Counted from the first letter of the stretch, positions 38,992-54,789 are shown. The stretch: 64,000 bases of DNA from Cololabis saira (GCF_033807715.1 NC_084587.1:27050017-27114016); one strand, 5' to 3'. Numbers and translations are program-made. The notes: generated by a model not told the origin, from the sequence alone.

Positions 38992-41900
38992 GTAAAGGAC
39001 ACACACCTAGGCACTGTTTATGTTTAATTTTTCTGTCTCATGGCCATTCAAGGTTCCCCACAAAACAGTTGATAATTTATTTGAAAAGTTTCTCTATCCT
39101 TGTCAGCAAAAGCGGAAACAGATGCCATCCATAATATAGATGATAATAAATTAGCTATCTCAATGACAGCAAACCAAGCTCTTTTTGGGAAGAATAAATG
39201 GAAGAGTTGAGGCCCTTTGAACAGTTCAGAAGCAATTACTCCATGAAAAACAGCTCTGAACACACACGATTATATCCAGCAGAAAGGTTGAGCATGACTC
39301 ATAGGTGCAACTAATCTGAACCATTTGAAAATAGAGGGCAGTAAAATACTGCTGCAGAGCTTAATCTTATGTTACTTTGTAATGATGGCTTCATTTCAAA
39401 TGTGGAATCCATATAAGTCAGGTCCAAGGCTTGATATACAGGCTTAGTTGTAGGTTTATAACTGAAACATGGTCATACTAAATGCTCTCAGCTGCTGTAA
39501 GCTTGTGCCAGTGCTTTCATTCTTCTTTCATTGATGAGTCCAAATATTTCAGTTGAAGACCTCCATGACACATCATTTGCTTCATTTGCAAGCATTATTC
39601 AATTAAAATATTTTTTTCTTTTTGTTGCTGAATAATTCAGTCAGAATAAAAGGGTGACTCTTTGAGCAATGATCAGGAAAAGTCATGCCATCTTGTATTC
39701 ACGCAGTACAGATATCATGTGAAATTCATAAGACAAGCTGTAAAATGCTTTTAATAAACCTCACAAACATAAAGAATAAAATATCCTGTGAATGTTTAAG
39801 CAGGAATCCCAGATTAACAGCAGAATCTTTTAACCTGCATTTATTTTTTTATTCATCCTTTTCTGTATTTTATTTCCTCATAAAATGTTAAAGCTCTTAC
39901 ACTAATTCTAAAACAAGCAGTCCTCACAAAGATGGGGCTTGAGGATGGAAAACCAAATCGAGGCAAGTTATCTGGGACATGTAGAATCCATTGTTACTGA
40001 TCACTAAATCTTATCACAAGATAAAAAGCATGACCTTTCAAGTGAGCGGGGAATTTAAATGAACACAATGATACAAAATGACATTTAGGCATTTATGTGG
40101 ACTGAGATAAATGCGTGTACTAAATATTACAAGCGTGAGAGAGACAGGAATTAAAAAAATAACCTGGGGAGTCTTCAACAAGGGAGAAATAATGTACAAA
40201 GTGAAGATGATTCTTGAAGTCTAATTCTAAAACTGAGAGTCAGTGCCTGAAAGCTACCGCTGTATGCCATCAATCTTATTTCCAAAATCAGTCATTACCG
40301 CCAATCAATAGTTCTGGCTTTGCTCGGAAATTGTGGCAACTGTGTTTTTGTTTTTAATATACCTGTAATATTTCATCTAATTTTAGAAGTCAACAGTCTG
40401 TACAAATACCAACCACAGAAGACTTTAGAAACAGAGTCAAACACAGACTTTGACAGCTCTTGCGCGTGGTGAAATGTATGAGGTTTAGCAGGTTTGCAAC
40501 TCTCCTGCTGTTTAGTTAAAAAAAAAAAAAAAATACTTGAGAATGAACAGGTTTTCCCTCAAACAAAAATATGTCCTTTTTGGCCATGAAGAACAGACAT
40601 TTTTGAGGCGACATGGCTCTGAAAAAAGGTATACTGAACAAATAGCCTTTTACCTTTCTTTTTTTTTCTATTTTAGTAACAAATAAAAGTCTAGCTTTTA
40701 TTGTTCTCAAGAAGATGTGGTGTTTTCTCGTCACATAGTCCAGACATCATGTGGACTTCATACCATAAGATTGGAAAATGCTTTAAATTAAGGCATTTAA
40801 GTAAATGATTACAGACGACTGGTGGTGAAACAGGTGCTGAGGGTGCAGTTAGATTCAAGGCTGGACTCTTTGTAACAGCTAGTAAAGTTATTCACTACTC
40901 AGATCTTAGCTTTTGTTGAGTTGATCTGGGTCAAGTTTATAACAGGATGAAATGGTGTCAACACATTGACTACTGCTATCTACCAGCGTTTGCTGTTTTA
41001 TAATTTCTTTTATACCAACAACAGAAACATAAAATTGCATATTACTGGTAAGCATCCAGAAATAAAAACTTTAACCAATATTTACTCATTGTATAAGGGA
41101 AAGATGGAGAGATTTATACAAGAAAGCATCATAAATTTCTGCTAAAAGCAATTAGTTTTAGTTCAGACCGATTTAAAGATACCATGCTTTTGTGTAATTT
41201 CAAATTCTTCGACACATTTCTGATACTGATCAGAAATGTATAAATGTAAACATCAGATTTCAGGACAAAAGCAGAGCTGATGCAGCTCTGATATGAGGTA
41301 AGATAAAGAAAGCACAGAAAGGGAAAAGTTGAGCACGATTCATATTTTGAGCTTCTATAATAAGAGTAGGGCTGAACAACACAACTGCCTCACAGGTGCA
41401 GTCTGGGAAGGGAAAAAAAGACTTAAGGGAGACAAATTAAAATTCTTTGGTCTGTAGACTAATCATGAATATTCATGTTAGAAACAAACAAGAAGCCTGT
41501 AACAACGTTACATTAACAGATGCTTCTTTTCAAAGCGACTTACAACTGAGGAAAAATAATCGAGCCACAGAAAATGCAGTAAATTGTAGAGTAAGTGCGG
41601 TTAAGAGAGCATGTAGGTGTGGGTTAAAAGGTTAGAGAGATTAAGTTGTCATGGATAGGGAGCGCTCTTAGGAGAGGAGGGTTTACAAGAGCTTCTTGAA
41701 AACGCAGAGGGACAGCCTGCTCTTGAAGTATAGAGTAACCTAAAATACCTAACCAAATATTTGTGTGCAGATTAACACCCATAAAGCTAAAATATACTAA
41801 ATAATTAATGGCCCAGTCTCCAGGTACCAGGTTTTAACAACCTGAAAAGCAGAAACCTGTACATGTACTGTACAAACAAAACACATCTCTGAGCTAGTGC

Positions 41901-42681
41901 AGAGCGATAAGCAAGCATAGGAAAATTAAAAACAACAAATTCTCACCAACGAACTGCAACTAGAGAGCCAGAAGCGAACTGCTCGCGTACAACCACACTA
42001 AATAACAATGGAAACAATCCCAAAAAGGTGCTCCGACGCTCCGATTTGGATGCTGAAAGATGCACAATCACACACAGCACCATGAGCAAGGAGGGAAGTA
42101 GTCCAGAACCGTAACAATGGCTCTAAAGCACATTTATTCCTAACTGGAATATCATTAACTATGACCCTCAGGGAAGTCTTTCCACTTCCTCCCAGGATTA
42201 GTTACAAGAGGCCCCTACTCTGTGAAGCAGGTTAGTGACAAGCTATATTCCTGCTAATGATTATAAAAACACTCGGCTGCACTAATCGTTAACGGGGACC
42301 TATAAATGTTGCCATTGAAATCAGTGTGCTAATATGAAGCACTGTGAGCTTTTTAATGACTCGGTGACACAGTATATGGTATGAAATCATTTATGTATTG
42401 CAAAACTAATTTTATGTAAATGTTATCTTGAGCCTGCAGCTGGTTTTTATAAAGTTTCATCAAGAGACAACTGAAAGACAGAGAATCTGAGCACAACCAC
42501 ACAATCACAAAAGCAAGTTCACACCTATGTTTAAACATTTCTTTACAGTATGCGCTGTAAGAATCAAAAGTTGAAGGGGAAACAAAAATTCAGTTTTATG
42601 TACAAATGAAAGTGCTGTTACAGAGAATGTTTTTGATACATATATCAAAGCATAATGGCTTCAATCATAAAATTGATATTA

Positions 42682-43447
42682 CTGTATTTTGAGGACCATT
42701 AGGCGCACCGGGTTATAAGGCGCAATATCAATGAATGGGTCTATTTTCATACATAAGGCACACCAGATTATAAGGCGCATGATAAAACATATATAAAGCA
42801 AAAAAAACATCTGGTAAGTCGAACTTTATTCAACTCATTCACAATAACTCAAATATTGTTCAGTTGTAACTAATACAGAAAAATAGACTCACATTTTAAA
42901 TAATTCGTCTCCCACGAATCCACCAATAAAAAGTGCCGGAGGTAAACGCAGTACTACGTGCTGTTCTCTGATTGGTTCATTGTTGCCAGCGACAGCAGAC
43001 AGCTGAAGTTATTGTGAGGTTGGAACAACATTAGGTTATAACTAGATTATGATATAGATTTGAAAATTGGGTTTACGCTTAAAACCTAACGTTTAATTAC
43101 AGTGAGGTAACATTGACCAGATGTTGTATGATGGTTGCTTGCCAGCGCTACATAATTAGTTATCTAACACTGTCTGACGTTGCAACCCGTATCCAACCAA
43201 GGACCAATTTTAATACAACATCCCCGTGTCAGCTGAACAGCCCGACCATCAATCAAGCGGAGCGGCTTCGTCACTTACCAAAGTCGCACCAAAACATTTT
43301 GACAGATTTTTGAGCACAGTGTACCACATAAAATTGGTACGAGGTCAGTAAGCACAACAAAATTCACACATAAGGCGCACCTGATTATACAGCGCACTGA
43401 CGGTTTTTGAGAAAATGCAAGGATTTTAAGTGCGCTTTAAAATACGG
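42682..43447. mobile_element. TA-flanked MITE (GTATTTT ... GCGCA type)
   Basis: It begins CTGTATTTTGAGGACC and ends TTTAAAATACGG, with TA on both sides. Inverted subterminal motifs of the form ataaggcgcacc occur near both ends. The layout fits a Tc1/mariner-related nonautonomous element; no transposase is seen. Confidence 0.7.
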
Positions 43448-44342
43448 TACTTTTGATGTATGCACGATTGTAATTTGAGGTGATGTATTATGATTTTTTT
43501 TCCCCTTCATTTTACATTTTGTCACCAAGTGTTTACACTCTGCATCTGTGAGCTCATTAGATTCGTGTTCAAGTGTTTGTAATCATCAGGTGGTCTGCAA
43601 TTATCCTGAAGCTGCTGAATGTGAACTCCACCCTGGAGAATTTACGTCTGGGTTGCCAGCATTATCTATATTTTTAAGTCTTTCATCAGGAATCATGATA
43701 ACCTTCTTAATAACTCATTTTATTATCAACTTTTTTTTGTTCTGGAGGTGTATGATCCCACCAAATTGAAAGCACCTCATGATTGAAGTCAGAGTGGTTT
43801 TGAAGCAAATGATTAACTTTCAGCCTTTTTATCCTTGATCCCGCTCTCTCCAATTTTCTCTGTCAGCTTAGCAGCACCATCTGTGTCAATCAAAACATAA
43901 TTGAAATGCCATAGAAGTTTCAAAATAAGTCAGTTATGGGATTTTTTGTCTAAGTTCAGAATCATAACACGTCGTTCAAAGGTATGGTCTTGTGTAGACC
44001 GTTTTAATTTGATGAGATATCATAACATCCAAAGCTTCATTAAGAGGATTTCTTAAGAAGAGGATTCAGGGGAGCTCTGTTCCACTTCAGTAACATAATG
44101 GCTCATTCTTAGTGTGAGATTGGCTAAACAGCCTAATAGAGATATCTTCTGTTGATCCTGAAGAGACCCACTTAATCCCTAGAAAAGGAAAATTATCTTT
44201 AAGGGTGTGAATGTGGACGTGTGGGGCCAAATGCAATAAAGAGAAAATGTTGACTACATTTTCATAGATTTAACTGTGCCAGTTTTTGCCTTCAAGCTTT
44301 GATAACTGATAAGTTAATGGGGAAATGACATATTTGGCTTAA

Positions 44343-44839
44343 AGGGGACCTATTATGAAAAACACAGTTTCTTTTGCTTTAACATATATAAAGTGGTCTC
44401 CCCTCAGCCTGCCAACTCAGAGAAGGAGGAAAGCAACCAAATTCTGCAGTGTCTGTACAGCCGCCCGGATGAGCCATCCAGTGTGATGTGGCTTCTACGA
44501 GCCGTTCAGATTCTGCTCCCTTTCGTTACGTAACGACAGAAGCGATGCGTGAAACCACACCCACAACTAACTCTAGCCGGAAAAAACAACAACTCTGGCG
44601 GCCGGAGCTTCCGCCATTTTCTACGCGTCATTCAGGCAGCCAATCAGCACAGTGCCTCATTATCATAGCCTCCCCGCCCACTCAGAATCCCTCATAGAGA
44701 ATGAGGTTAGAGAATGGGAAGATAAAGACATGGCTCAGAGGCTGAATTTCTAATTTATTTAGCAAAAACAATCAAAAGCTTGTTTTTAAGACATTCAAGG
44801 CCTGTTTAAAATAGATATTAAATGCCATGATAGTTCCCT
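44343..44839. mobile_element. TTAA-flanked MITE
   Basis: Flanked by TTAA (44339-44342 and 44840-44843). The ends are imperfect inverted repeats: AGGGGACCTATTATG on the left and CATGATAGTTCCCT on the right. TTAA target sites are used by piggyBac and Kolobok elements. No transposase is seen. Confidence 0.72.
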
Positions 44840-45260
44840 TTAAATAAATCACTTAATGTCTTCTCATTTATGAAGCAGTTACACAGTATGAATATGATAA
44901 AAGCGCTTCCGTACGTGGATATTATATTTTAACCAAAACATGATCTTAACTGTGGATAAAAGCAAAGGGGAAGACAGGCAGGACATAGATGGTATCAGAA
45001 AGATAAAAGACGGTACAATATACGGCAGTCAGATTTGGAAGAAAATGAGCAATGAGGTTTGTGTTCAGAAGCAGACAAAGATTTGACTCAAATTACTTTG
45101 GATAAGGATGAGTGGTGGGTGTCAAAGCTGTATGAGGCTGTGTGTGCATTTGGGAAAATAAGTGCAGATTAATTAAACTTTAAGGACAATCGATAATGCT
45201 TTTATTCCGAGGCTTAATCGATAACCCGTTGCCCCTAAAATTAGACAGTTTTATCTTGTG

Positions 45261-45380
<120 letters not shown>

Positions 45381-46075
45381 AAAGGTCTGCATATCACAAA
45401 GCTACTGTTAGATAGTTGTACAGATACGGACAGCCAGAACCATCTTATAATTGAGTTGCAAAGACACAAAACTGTGATGTTTTGATTTACTTATATTTAA
45501 TCACTGCAACACATTAAGATATTTTGTTGACCGCAGATTACAAAAAAGTAGAAATGAGGACATCATCATATTAAATGTGGATGCAGATCTATATAAGTTC
45601 ACTTGTTTTTTTTAAGTGTACTTCATAACTATGACTCATTCAAGATACACACTTCCTCTGATCAAGCAAAGGGGATTAAACAAGACACCCTCCAGCTGGA
45701 TTTCAACATTAGAAGAACTTATTTCTTTGTCACATTTCTGGTCCTCTGATCTCTTTTTGATTTATACAAGTGAGCATGACAAAAACAAAGAAAAGAAAGA
45801 ATGAAAGAAAAACTTAACAGAGCTGATGGAAGCAAAGATGCAGTAAATTATCCTTTATTAGAAACAATCTTAACTGAGTTTTCGTTAAGATGGCAAATAC
45901 AGGTTTCCATGCTTTTGCCATATTTGAAGTTTTTGACCCATCACGTCATCATTCAAGTGTTCATGTTCTCACAACTACTGTTCAGGTTGACTTTTAAATT
46001 AAGAGAAGATATAATCAAATTTTCTGCATGAACTGATTTCTGTACAACCTTCCTCCAACCTCCTCACACCCACAG

Positions 46076-46277
46076 AGCGTCCACAGCCACCCAGGAAGTT
46101 GTCTGTTCCTCAGGATGAGGTTGAATCTCGCCAGCTTCATCTATACTGGGTTGGCAGTGGGTCAGGTTCCTCACTTCTGAGATACTTCACTCTGCACTTC
46201 AAGGAGCTACCCAGCGGGACTTGGAAGGCGCACACAGATGATATCCCACACAACGTAACCACCTGGATTGTTGACAG
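46076..46277 (+). CDS. sdk2: sidekick exon 14: first part of FN3-9
   Basis: The acceptor is cacacccacag|agcgtc and the donor is gttgacag|gtacgc. It is 202 nt, phase 1 in and phase 2 out. It encodes RPQPPRKLSVPQDEVESRQ, LHLYWVGSGSGSSLLRYFT and KELPSGTWKAH; NVT is a sequon. The last arginine codon is split and completed 11.5 kb downstream in exon 15. Confidence 0.96.
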
Positions 46278-46849
46278 GTACGCACACACCTGCACAAATG
46301 TAACATTACAGGCAGGCATAAACATACATACCTGTCTGTTTCATGACAATGTTGGGTTTGTACTAAAATAGCACTGTCTGGAGAATGTTTACAGGTTATT
46401 GTGTTGGTGTTTTTAAAACTGAGCCCAACTCTGAGGGTGTGCATGGTTGTGTGTCGCTGTGTAGCCCTGCGATGTACTGACAATTTATCCTCACCGTCTT
46501 CTCTATCACAGCTGAAATATAGGCTCAAGCAGACTCTCATAACGCTGAATAGGATTTACAGCAGGTATAGACAGTGGATGGACACGTTTTATGATTATTC
46601 TGACCAGTCAACTTGAATACATTTGTTATTATGCATCGGTGCCATTTCTAACTTTGTTGGGGCTCTATGCAAATTGCTGTTTTGGGGCCCGACTTTGCCG
46701 AACTGCGATGAGCAGATTCCTAATCCATCAGATGATCCACCAACATGTCACTTTCAATTACACTTCAACTGACAACGACAATTTGAAACTGACAAAAGTA
46801 TCAATAGATAATAATTTACTAAACACAGACAAATAAAAACTTTGGTTCA

Positions 46850-48270
<1,421 letters not shown>

Positions 48271-48859
48271 TACTTACATTGTACACTTTGACTGGGATGT
48301 TTTCAGTTTATTACCGCTATAACTTTCTGTATTATTAATGAGATTGCAACCTGAATAACAGTAAAATCCTGACCAACTTCAGCAGCAGAAGTCTCTCTCC
48401 TTCTTGTCTTCACTCAGACCGTAGTTGCATTTCCATTACCACTATATTTATGCAAAACCACTCCTCACAAAGGAAAACCTCAACTGAAAACACCTAGAAT
48501 ACATCAAAAATTGTCAACTGTTGCAAACTTTTTTATGCTTTCATGATGTGTCCCGTAGTCCAGTTTAGCACTGAAGTGTAATGGACACACTTTTTCATCT
48601 GCCAGAGAATCACCTTCTATCCTTGGATTTTGAGTCAAGTAGAGTATGTTGCTTATTTAAAGCCATTACAATGGCTGTTTCATTATTTATTTATTTTTTT
48701 TATTTAGATTTTTATTTGAATGTGAAGCACTTTGGTCAACATTTATTTAGCTTACTGATTTAGAGCCTGATGAGGTGATGTCACTCAAAGGTTTACAGTG
48801 AAAGGAGAATTAATTTTGTCCCTAGGAAGGTGCTCTCTGGTTTCAGATGCATCTTGGAC

Positions 48860-49280
48860 GGATCATCACACTGTGAAATGTGTGTATTGTTGTCACACAA
48901 ATCAGTATTAAAGACCTTTTTGGAAGAAATAGATGCTGTGAAATCAAAGAAAAAAGACCGTTATTCAGAGTGTTATCAGCGATGTGTCCACAAGCCAAGA
49001 CCTGTAATGGACTGAAGTTTTATCAGTGGCTTTGGCAAAGATCATTTACACTTTTCTGTTGGCAGCATTAATGCACAAATGTACTTGATTAAATGTCTTT
49101 ACATATAACTTACGACACAACTAATGACAGTTTTGCAGGAAGCATAGAAAACATGTAGCACCTTCATCTTCTGATATCCTCAACGCCGTAACACTGTTAG
49201 AGTGTTAAGAGAACTAATGGCAACATTACAGAGTGATGAAAAGCTTCATTGTCTCAAACTTTTTGTGGTGTGTGGAATGA
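48860..49280 (+). mobile_element. Tc1-like remnant
   Basis: The + strand retains eroded Tc1 phrases: tgttatcagcgatgtgtcca, ggcagcattaatgcac and ttctgatatcctcaacgccg. It ends with acattacagagtgatgaaaa. This matches the family at 15040-15560. No open frame remains. Confidence 0.55.
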
Positions 49281-50459
49281 TGGAACAAATGTGTATCCAT
49301 AAAGGAAATGGCGTTGACAAGACATAAACATAAAATGCCTATCTGTAGACATAGGAACCTTACCTCAGAGAACAGCGAAGGACAACTAACAGTCAAATGT
49401 CCAACTTTAAGAAATCAGGATGAAAGATTACTTTTGCTTGAAATTTTTATTCCAACATAAAAATCTAAGACAGAAATTATTGTTTTAGCATGACAAGTTG
49501 AACGTCCACTCTTTGTTAGCTGTGAGTGATCTTGAAATATCTCCATCCTCTACAGGGGGAAATAGGAAATGCTGTGAATTCAGCACAAACAATATATAAT
49601 TAGAATAAAGTGGGAAAGGTTTTGTTTAGTTATAATTTAAAGTTGAAACAGATTTGAGCGTGAAAACATAAATCACAAACAAAAAAAGGAATTAAAAAAA
49701 ATTAGGTAGGGTAGAGTGATTATAATTACTGCTGAACAGAGAGGATGTCAATCACCTAATCACACGGGCACAGCAGGAACCACTCTGCATTTCTTTTAAT
49801 CCTCTATTTTTTCCAGTTTTTTCTCGCTTCCTTGACGCTTTTAAGTTTGTTTCTGCAATTTATCTATTCTCTTGCTTTACAATTACTGCATTTTAGTCTT
49901 TAATCCTTCATGTCGTTGCTACCCCCCCAACCTTTCAGCAGCCAATGCTTTAAAAAACCCCCACACATTCTGATATCAATAGGTGATGCTTCCCTTTTAC
50001 ACGCCTGTTTTTCGTCTCTGTATCCTATGTTCCCTGTGATACTGTCATTAAGGCAGCAGGTGACAGTGCTCAGACTGGATAGCTCCAACCTCCCTGACAG
50101 CCTGAGTAGAGAATTGTGATTCTTTACCAGTGTTGTGTGAGTTCCCGCTTGCTTTGAGACTGTTTGTGCATCTTCCCCCATAAGCTATCACAGAGCTGTT
50201 TGGGATGCTGAAGTAAGTGCACTCTCTGCATGTGTTTGCATCAGTCTTTTTCATTGTGCCTTAGGGAGAGTCCACCCGCCATGATGGTGGAGCTACTGCT
50301 GATGTTTTGATGTCATTTTGGAACTCTTTCGATCACAAAATGCTCTCATTAGCTTACATCTCCACACGCTCACTCTCTCACTTATTACTTATGTGTACTA
50401 ATTGTTGTTTTCCACAGAGACTTCTTTGGAAGCAAAACATTGTGTCCCTCAGGCTGATG

Positions 50460-50490
<31 letters not shown>

Positions 50491-50956
50491 TCAGACACTG
50501 GCCTTGAGATCCCCCAGTGCTGTTGGGATACCACCTTGTGTGAGCTCAGTGTCTATGATGTTCTATTGCTACTGTATACACAAATCTACGGGGCATTTTC
50601 TTGTCCTTTATTGGGCCCTTTTCATTATTATACAGGATAATGTGTTCTCCCTTGTTGTTTCCTTCATTTATTTCTGGCTGGTCTTCTGTAGTTCCCGAGG
50701 TACTTTGTAAATAAAGTCTAGAGAAAGATCTTGCAGGTAGATGTGTAAGCTGAAGTAGACTTATTGTTATTACTGAATTTCTTCTTTTATCTCTTGTTGA
50801 TTTGAGCAATTAAGACTTTTCCCACAGCTTGTTCTTTTTAAATTTAAATATCATGGTGGTGGTGGATGGGAAACTGGCAAACTTTAAAGTTGACTTTTCT
50901 GGTACGTCAGTTTGATAATAAGGACCTCTGCAGTTAAGTGATTTAAAAGTGACTGA

Positions 50957-51065
50957 TATAAAGTGGGGCAAAAAAGTATTTAGTCAGCCACCAATTGTGC
51001 AAGTTCTCCCACTTAAAAAGATGAGAGAGGCCTGTAATTGTCATCATAGTTAGACTTCAACTGAC
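50957..51065 (+). mobile_element. Tc1-like terminal repeat fragment
   Basis: Contains gtggggcaaaaaagtattta, gtcagccaccaattgtgcaa and gatgagagaggcctgtaatt, which I recognise as the end of a widespread fish Tc1-like transposon. The rest of that element is absent. Confidence 0.75.
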
Positions 51066-51384
51066 TAACTGTGAACTGTATATTGTTGTTCTGTGTTCGG
51101 TGATGCATTAATCTTGCATAGAGCAGAAAGGTAGTTGCTGTGAGAGTGTTGCAATAAAAATACTGTGCCACTGGAGACTGTTAAGAAAAGTAGGAGATAA
51201 TTGTTATTCAAAAGCATGTGTGGTCCTCCAAGGCCAATGAAGGCTCAAAACGTGTCTGAGAGCAGGTAAGAATGCGGTGGAGATACCCAGTGGAGTTTTT
51301 ACCTCTTCGTTTTAGCAAGGAGGTCTGTGAGTACTTTGTGAATCTTTTTTGTAGAATAACTCGTGTGTAGGGATGGGTGCTGAA

Positions 51385-51967
51385 TAGGGCTGGGCGATAT
51401 GGACCAAAAGTCATATCTCGATATTTTCTAGCTAAATGGCGATACTCGATATATATCTCGATATTTTTTCTGTGCCTTAATTGGGGTTTCCCCCAAAGCA
51501 TTATAGCATCTCTGTTAGCTTCATTTTTTTCTGAGGCAAACCCTTAAAAAAACAGTCAGTTTTAATACAAAGCCTCGTGCCAAATGTCACACAGGTTCCT
51601 TTATTAACAGAGGTCTGCACAATATCAAAATGCATAAAACAAATGAAATAAAAATAAACTGCCTGCATATATAGAATAAAAATGCTTCTTGAATAAAATA
51701 AAACAAATATCCCTTTCCTGCATAACAATTAACTTTTCCACTGAGGTTGACAGTTGTGCAAATAACAAAACATTTGTGCAAATCTCAAATAAAACATTCA
51801 AGTCAATTTGTCACAAAATAAGCTATATCAAAATCATTAAAAAGAAAATGTAAAAAAAAATTATTATTTTTTTTTTTTAAATCGATATAAACGATATTGT
51901 CTCGTACCATATCGTGTTTGAAAATATATCGATATATATTAAAATCTCAATATATCGCCCAGCCCTA
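51385..51967. mobile_element. hAT-type MITE with intact 8-bp duplication
   Basis: The terminal inverted repeats TAGGGCTGGGCGATAT and ATATCGCCCAGCCCTA are perfect. A perfect 8-bp duplication, GTGCTGAA, flanks the element (51377-51384 and 51968-51975). The interior is AT-rich with repeated tcgatat motifs. No transposase. Confidence 0.93.
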
Positions 51968-52179
51968 GTGCTGAAGTTCAATATCCTTAAGTTATCTTGT
52001 TGTCATATTCTGTTCAGTTCTTCAAAAATAGATTTTATAATTTTTATTGTCATATTGGCATTATCCTGCACGTTTTAGCTGCACAACTGTTTTTCCTTTT
52101 CCGAACCTCATGCAGACATTGCTCCTTATAACAATGACAGTATAATGTAAACATCAGATAGTACTTGTACTTTATAAAG

Positions 52180-52740
52180 GTTAAAAATGAGTTGGTATGG
52201 GGGCAAGGGGCAGGAGAGAGCTGTTTAGGGGTCTTATGGCCTGAAAGAAGAAGCTGTTTGGCATTATGCTGATTCTTGCTCAAACAGATGTGAGCTTTTT
52301 TCCTGATGGTAGCTGTTGGAGGAGGGATGGATGTGAACAATCTGTCACGATTCAGTGTGCTTGTTGCAGGCAGCGTGAAGTAGAAATGGTCTTGATGTTT
52401 CACAATGGGGCTTTAACACATTTCATGTGCAGGTTTAACCACTCTGCCTCTGTGCAGCTAAAGAAGCCACGCGCCACACAGCATGCTTGCACACGTTCAG
52501 TGGTGCATCGGTAAAAGATCACAGCAAGCCTCTGTGGCAGGTTCCCCTTTCTCAGTTTGCTTTGGTAGTAGAGGTGCTGTTGGGTCATATCAATTACAGA
52601 GGCTCTGTTGGTGTGCCATCATTCTCAGCTATTTGAAACTTGTGATATGCTCAACCTTCTCACCGTAGAGCTGTAAACGGGAGGCTGTTTCTGTCTTGTT
52701 TGTCAAAAGTCCACTTTCATGTTCTCGGTTTGCTCAGGTC
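52180..52740 (-). mobile_element. possible L2-like LINE 3' coding remnant
   Basis: The + strand resembles the antisense of a LINE C-terminal region: tggcctgaaagaagaagctg, ctttctcagtttgctttggt, agtagaggtgctgttgggtc. No open frame survives. The identification is from remembered repeat phrases and is tentative. Confidence 0.35.
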
Positions 52741-53340
52741 CTGGTCTGGTGCTGGAGCAGCATTAGTTCCTCAGTGCTAACTACTGGAAAGACCTCTCAG
52801 TGGTTCTTGGAACTGAGGGTTGGTACAGACGGGCTGCTCCTTCCTCACTAGCTTTCTGCTGTCTGAGGAATTCTTATTTGGATCTTTGTTCTTTTATCCT
52901 CGTACTTTGATGCTCACTAGTCCCCAGCCTCCCTCCCTCCTTCTGTGCTGTATGCAGTCTTGGGGGGCTCGACTTGGGGAGCTAAACCCCTCATGCATTG
53001 TGAATAGTTTTCTCATCTTGACATCAGTGGCTTCCATCTCCTCCTGTGGCCAGATTATTATACCAGCAGGGTATCTGGCAGGGCAGGCCGTACATGTTGA
53101 TGGCTCTGACTTTGTTCTTCACATTCAGGACCTCTTTGTAGATATTCGATGTGGTTGGCTTCCTCACAGTCTCTACATAGTTACCATTTGCTTGTGGGAA
53201 GATATTTGTAGCTGTTCGGAACACATTTCTGAACACCTGCTATGCTGCCTTCTGGTAATCCAACCAATTTAGCTGCAATGACTTTGCTGCTCTTTGATAC
53301 CCTTCAACTAGACCCATAAAGCCCAAATATCCTTCGATAT
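52740..53340 (-). pseudogene. LINE fragment, R4/Dong-like
   Basis: The minus strand reads SNIYKEVLNVKNKVRAINMY, then GLPCQIPCWYNNLATGGD and, after stops, PKSSPPRLHTAQKEGGRL. These match the C-terminal part of a LINE protein common in fish (KVRAINTYALPVIRYPAGI type). The clade assignment is from memory. Confidence 0.55.
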
Positions 53341-54313
53341 CACGGTGAGCTGGATCAGTCAAATGGTCTTTGGTAGACAGCTGCCATGGAGAGAAGTGAC
53401 TGAACAAGATCTCACTCTAAATAGTGATGAACCAAAACATTCAAACATTTTTACTATTGTTTTAGAAGTTAATGAATGCTCATTGTTGAGAATAAATTTA
53501 CAAAGAAGTCCTTTTACAGAAATGACCTGCTTTATGTATTAATCTAGCTGATTACATTACTAATCAACTTCGAGTCTTGCAACTCTCATACATTTTATTA
53601 CATGTCAATGCTCCAAGGGGCAGCTGACAACACATTACATCTCACTAAGTCGAGGTATTTACACAATGCTGGCAACAGTGTCAAAGCTTTCAATTGAAAA
53701 GCACATTTTTAAATCTAGATTAATAATCTGTGTATCGTGTCAAAAGTCATTGAGCACCGTGAAGCGCATCCCTCTCCACTCTGACCATCTGTTGATTTTG
53801 CAGTATTCTATACAGGGTTTTTTTACGTAGTTTTTTTTTTTAACTAAGTTCAAATAGTGATTTTAAATAGTCGTGTTTCCATTACCGTACTCTTGTTTTT
53901 GTAAAAAAGCTTTTTCACACTTTCACAAGGTGATTTTTTAGACGTTTTGATGATGCAGTTCATCACAAAAGTGTATTGGAAACACTTTTTTTGCGCATTT
54001 CTACATCCCTGGCAGTGCTGGATGAGACATAGTCAGTCAATCTAAAGTCATCACAAACTAGTGATAATCTAATTGCCTCTGAATAGTCATTTGAATGATC
54101 ATCCACTGCCTTCGTCTTCTGTTGACTATTTTCACAACAGCGGTAGCGGCAATTTCAATAATTAGTCAAAGGCTAAAGGTGTTTTTGTTTATCATCTTCA
54201 AAGACGAGATTTTGTTTTTCGTTGTTTTGAAGAAACGTCTCGCACTCGCCATTGACCTGCCTGAGGAAGGGGACATCCGGGGTGGTATTGGTGGCCCTAG
54301 GTCTCCTTGATTA

Positions 54314-54786
54314 CCGTATTTTCTGGACTATAAGCCGCTACTTTTTTCATAGGTTTTCAACCATGCGGCTTATACAAAGGTGCGGCTAATCTATGGATTT
54401 TTCTTCCACCGCTAGGGGGAGTGCTAACCGGAATTAGAATCAAAACTAAGACAAAATAAATGCAAAGAAGAATACACTACTTCTTCTTTAGCAGATAGAA
54501 GTAGAAGCAGATTTTAAATATATAAATAAATAGTGGTTATTTTCTCTTGGTTCTGTCCCGTTTTAATCAGCAAAGTTGCTGCCGTGTTAAAAGACACTGT
54601 TAGGAAAGATCTATTTAGGTACAAACATATACATCATTTACAGTTCAAAATCCTTCTGTACATGTAGTAAATATCTAATCTAACAACATAAATATCTGCA
54701 ACTTGCATTTTTTTTTTTTTTTTTTTTTTTTAAATAGAGCAGAAGCGGCTTATATACAGGTGCGGCTTATAGTCCAGAAAATACGG
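54314..54786. mobile_element. TA-flanked MITE (CCGTATTTTCTGGACTATAA)
   Basis: Perfect inverted ends CCGTATTTTCTGGACTATAA and TTATAGTCCAGAAAATACGG with TA on both sides. It holds a poly(T) run at about 54709-54731. It is a relative of the element at 42682-43447, to judge from the shared CxGTATTTT start. Confidence 0.88.
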
Positions 54787-54789
54787 TAT

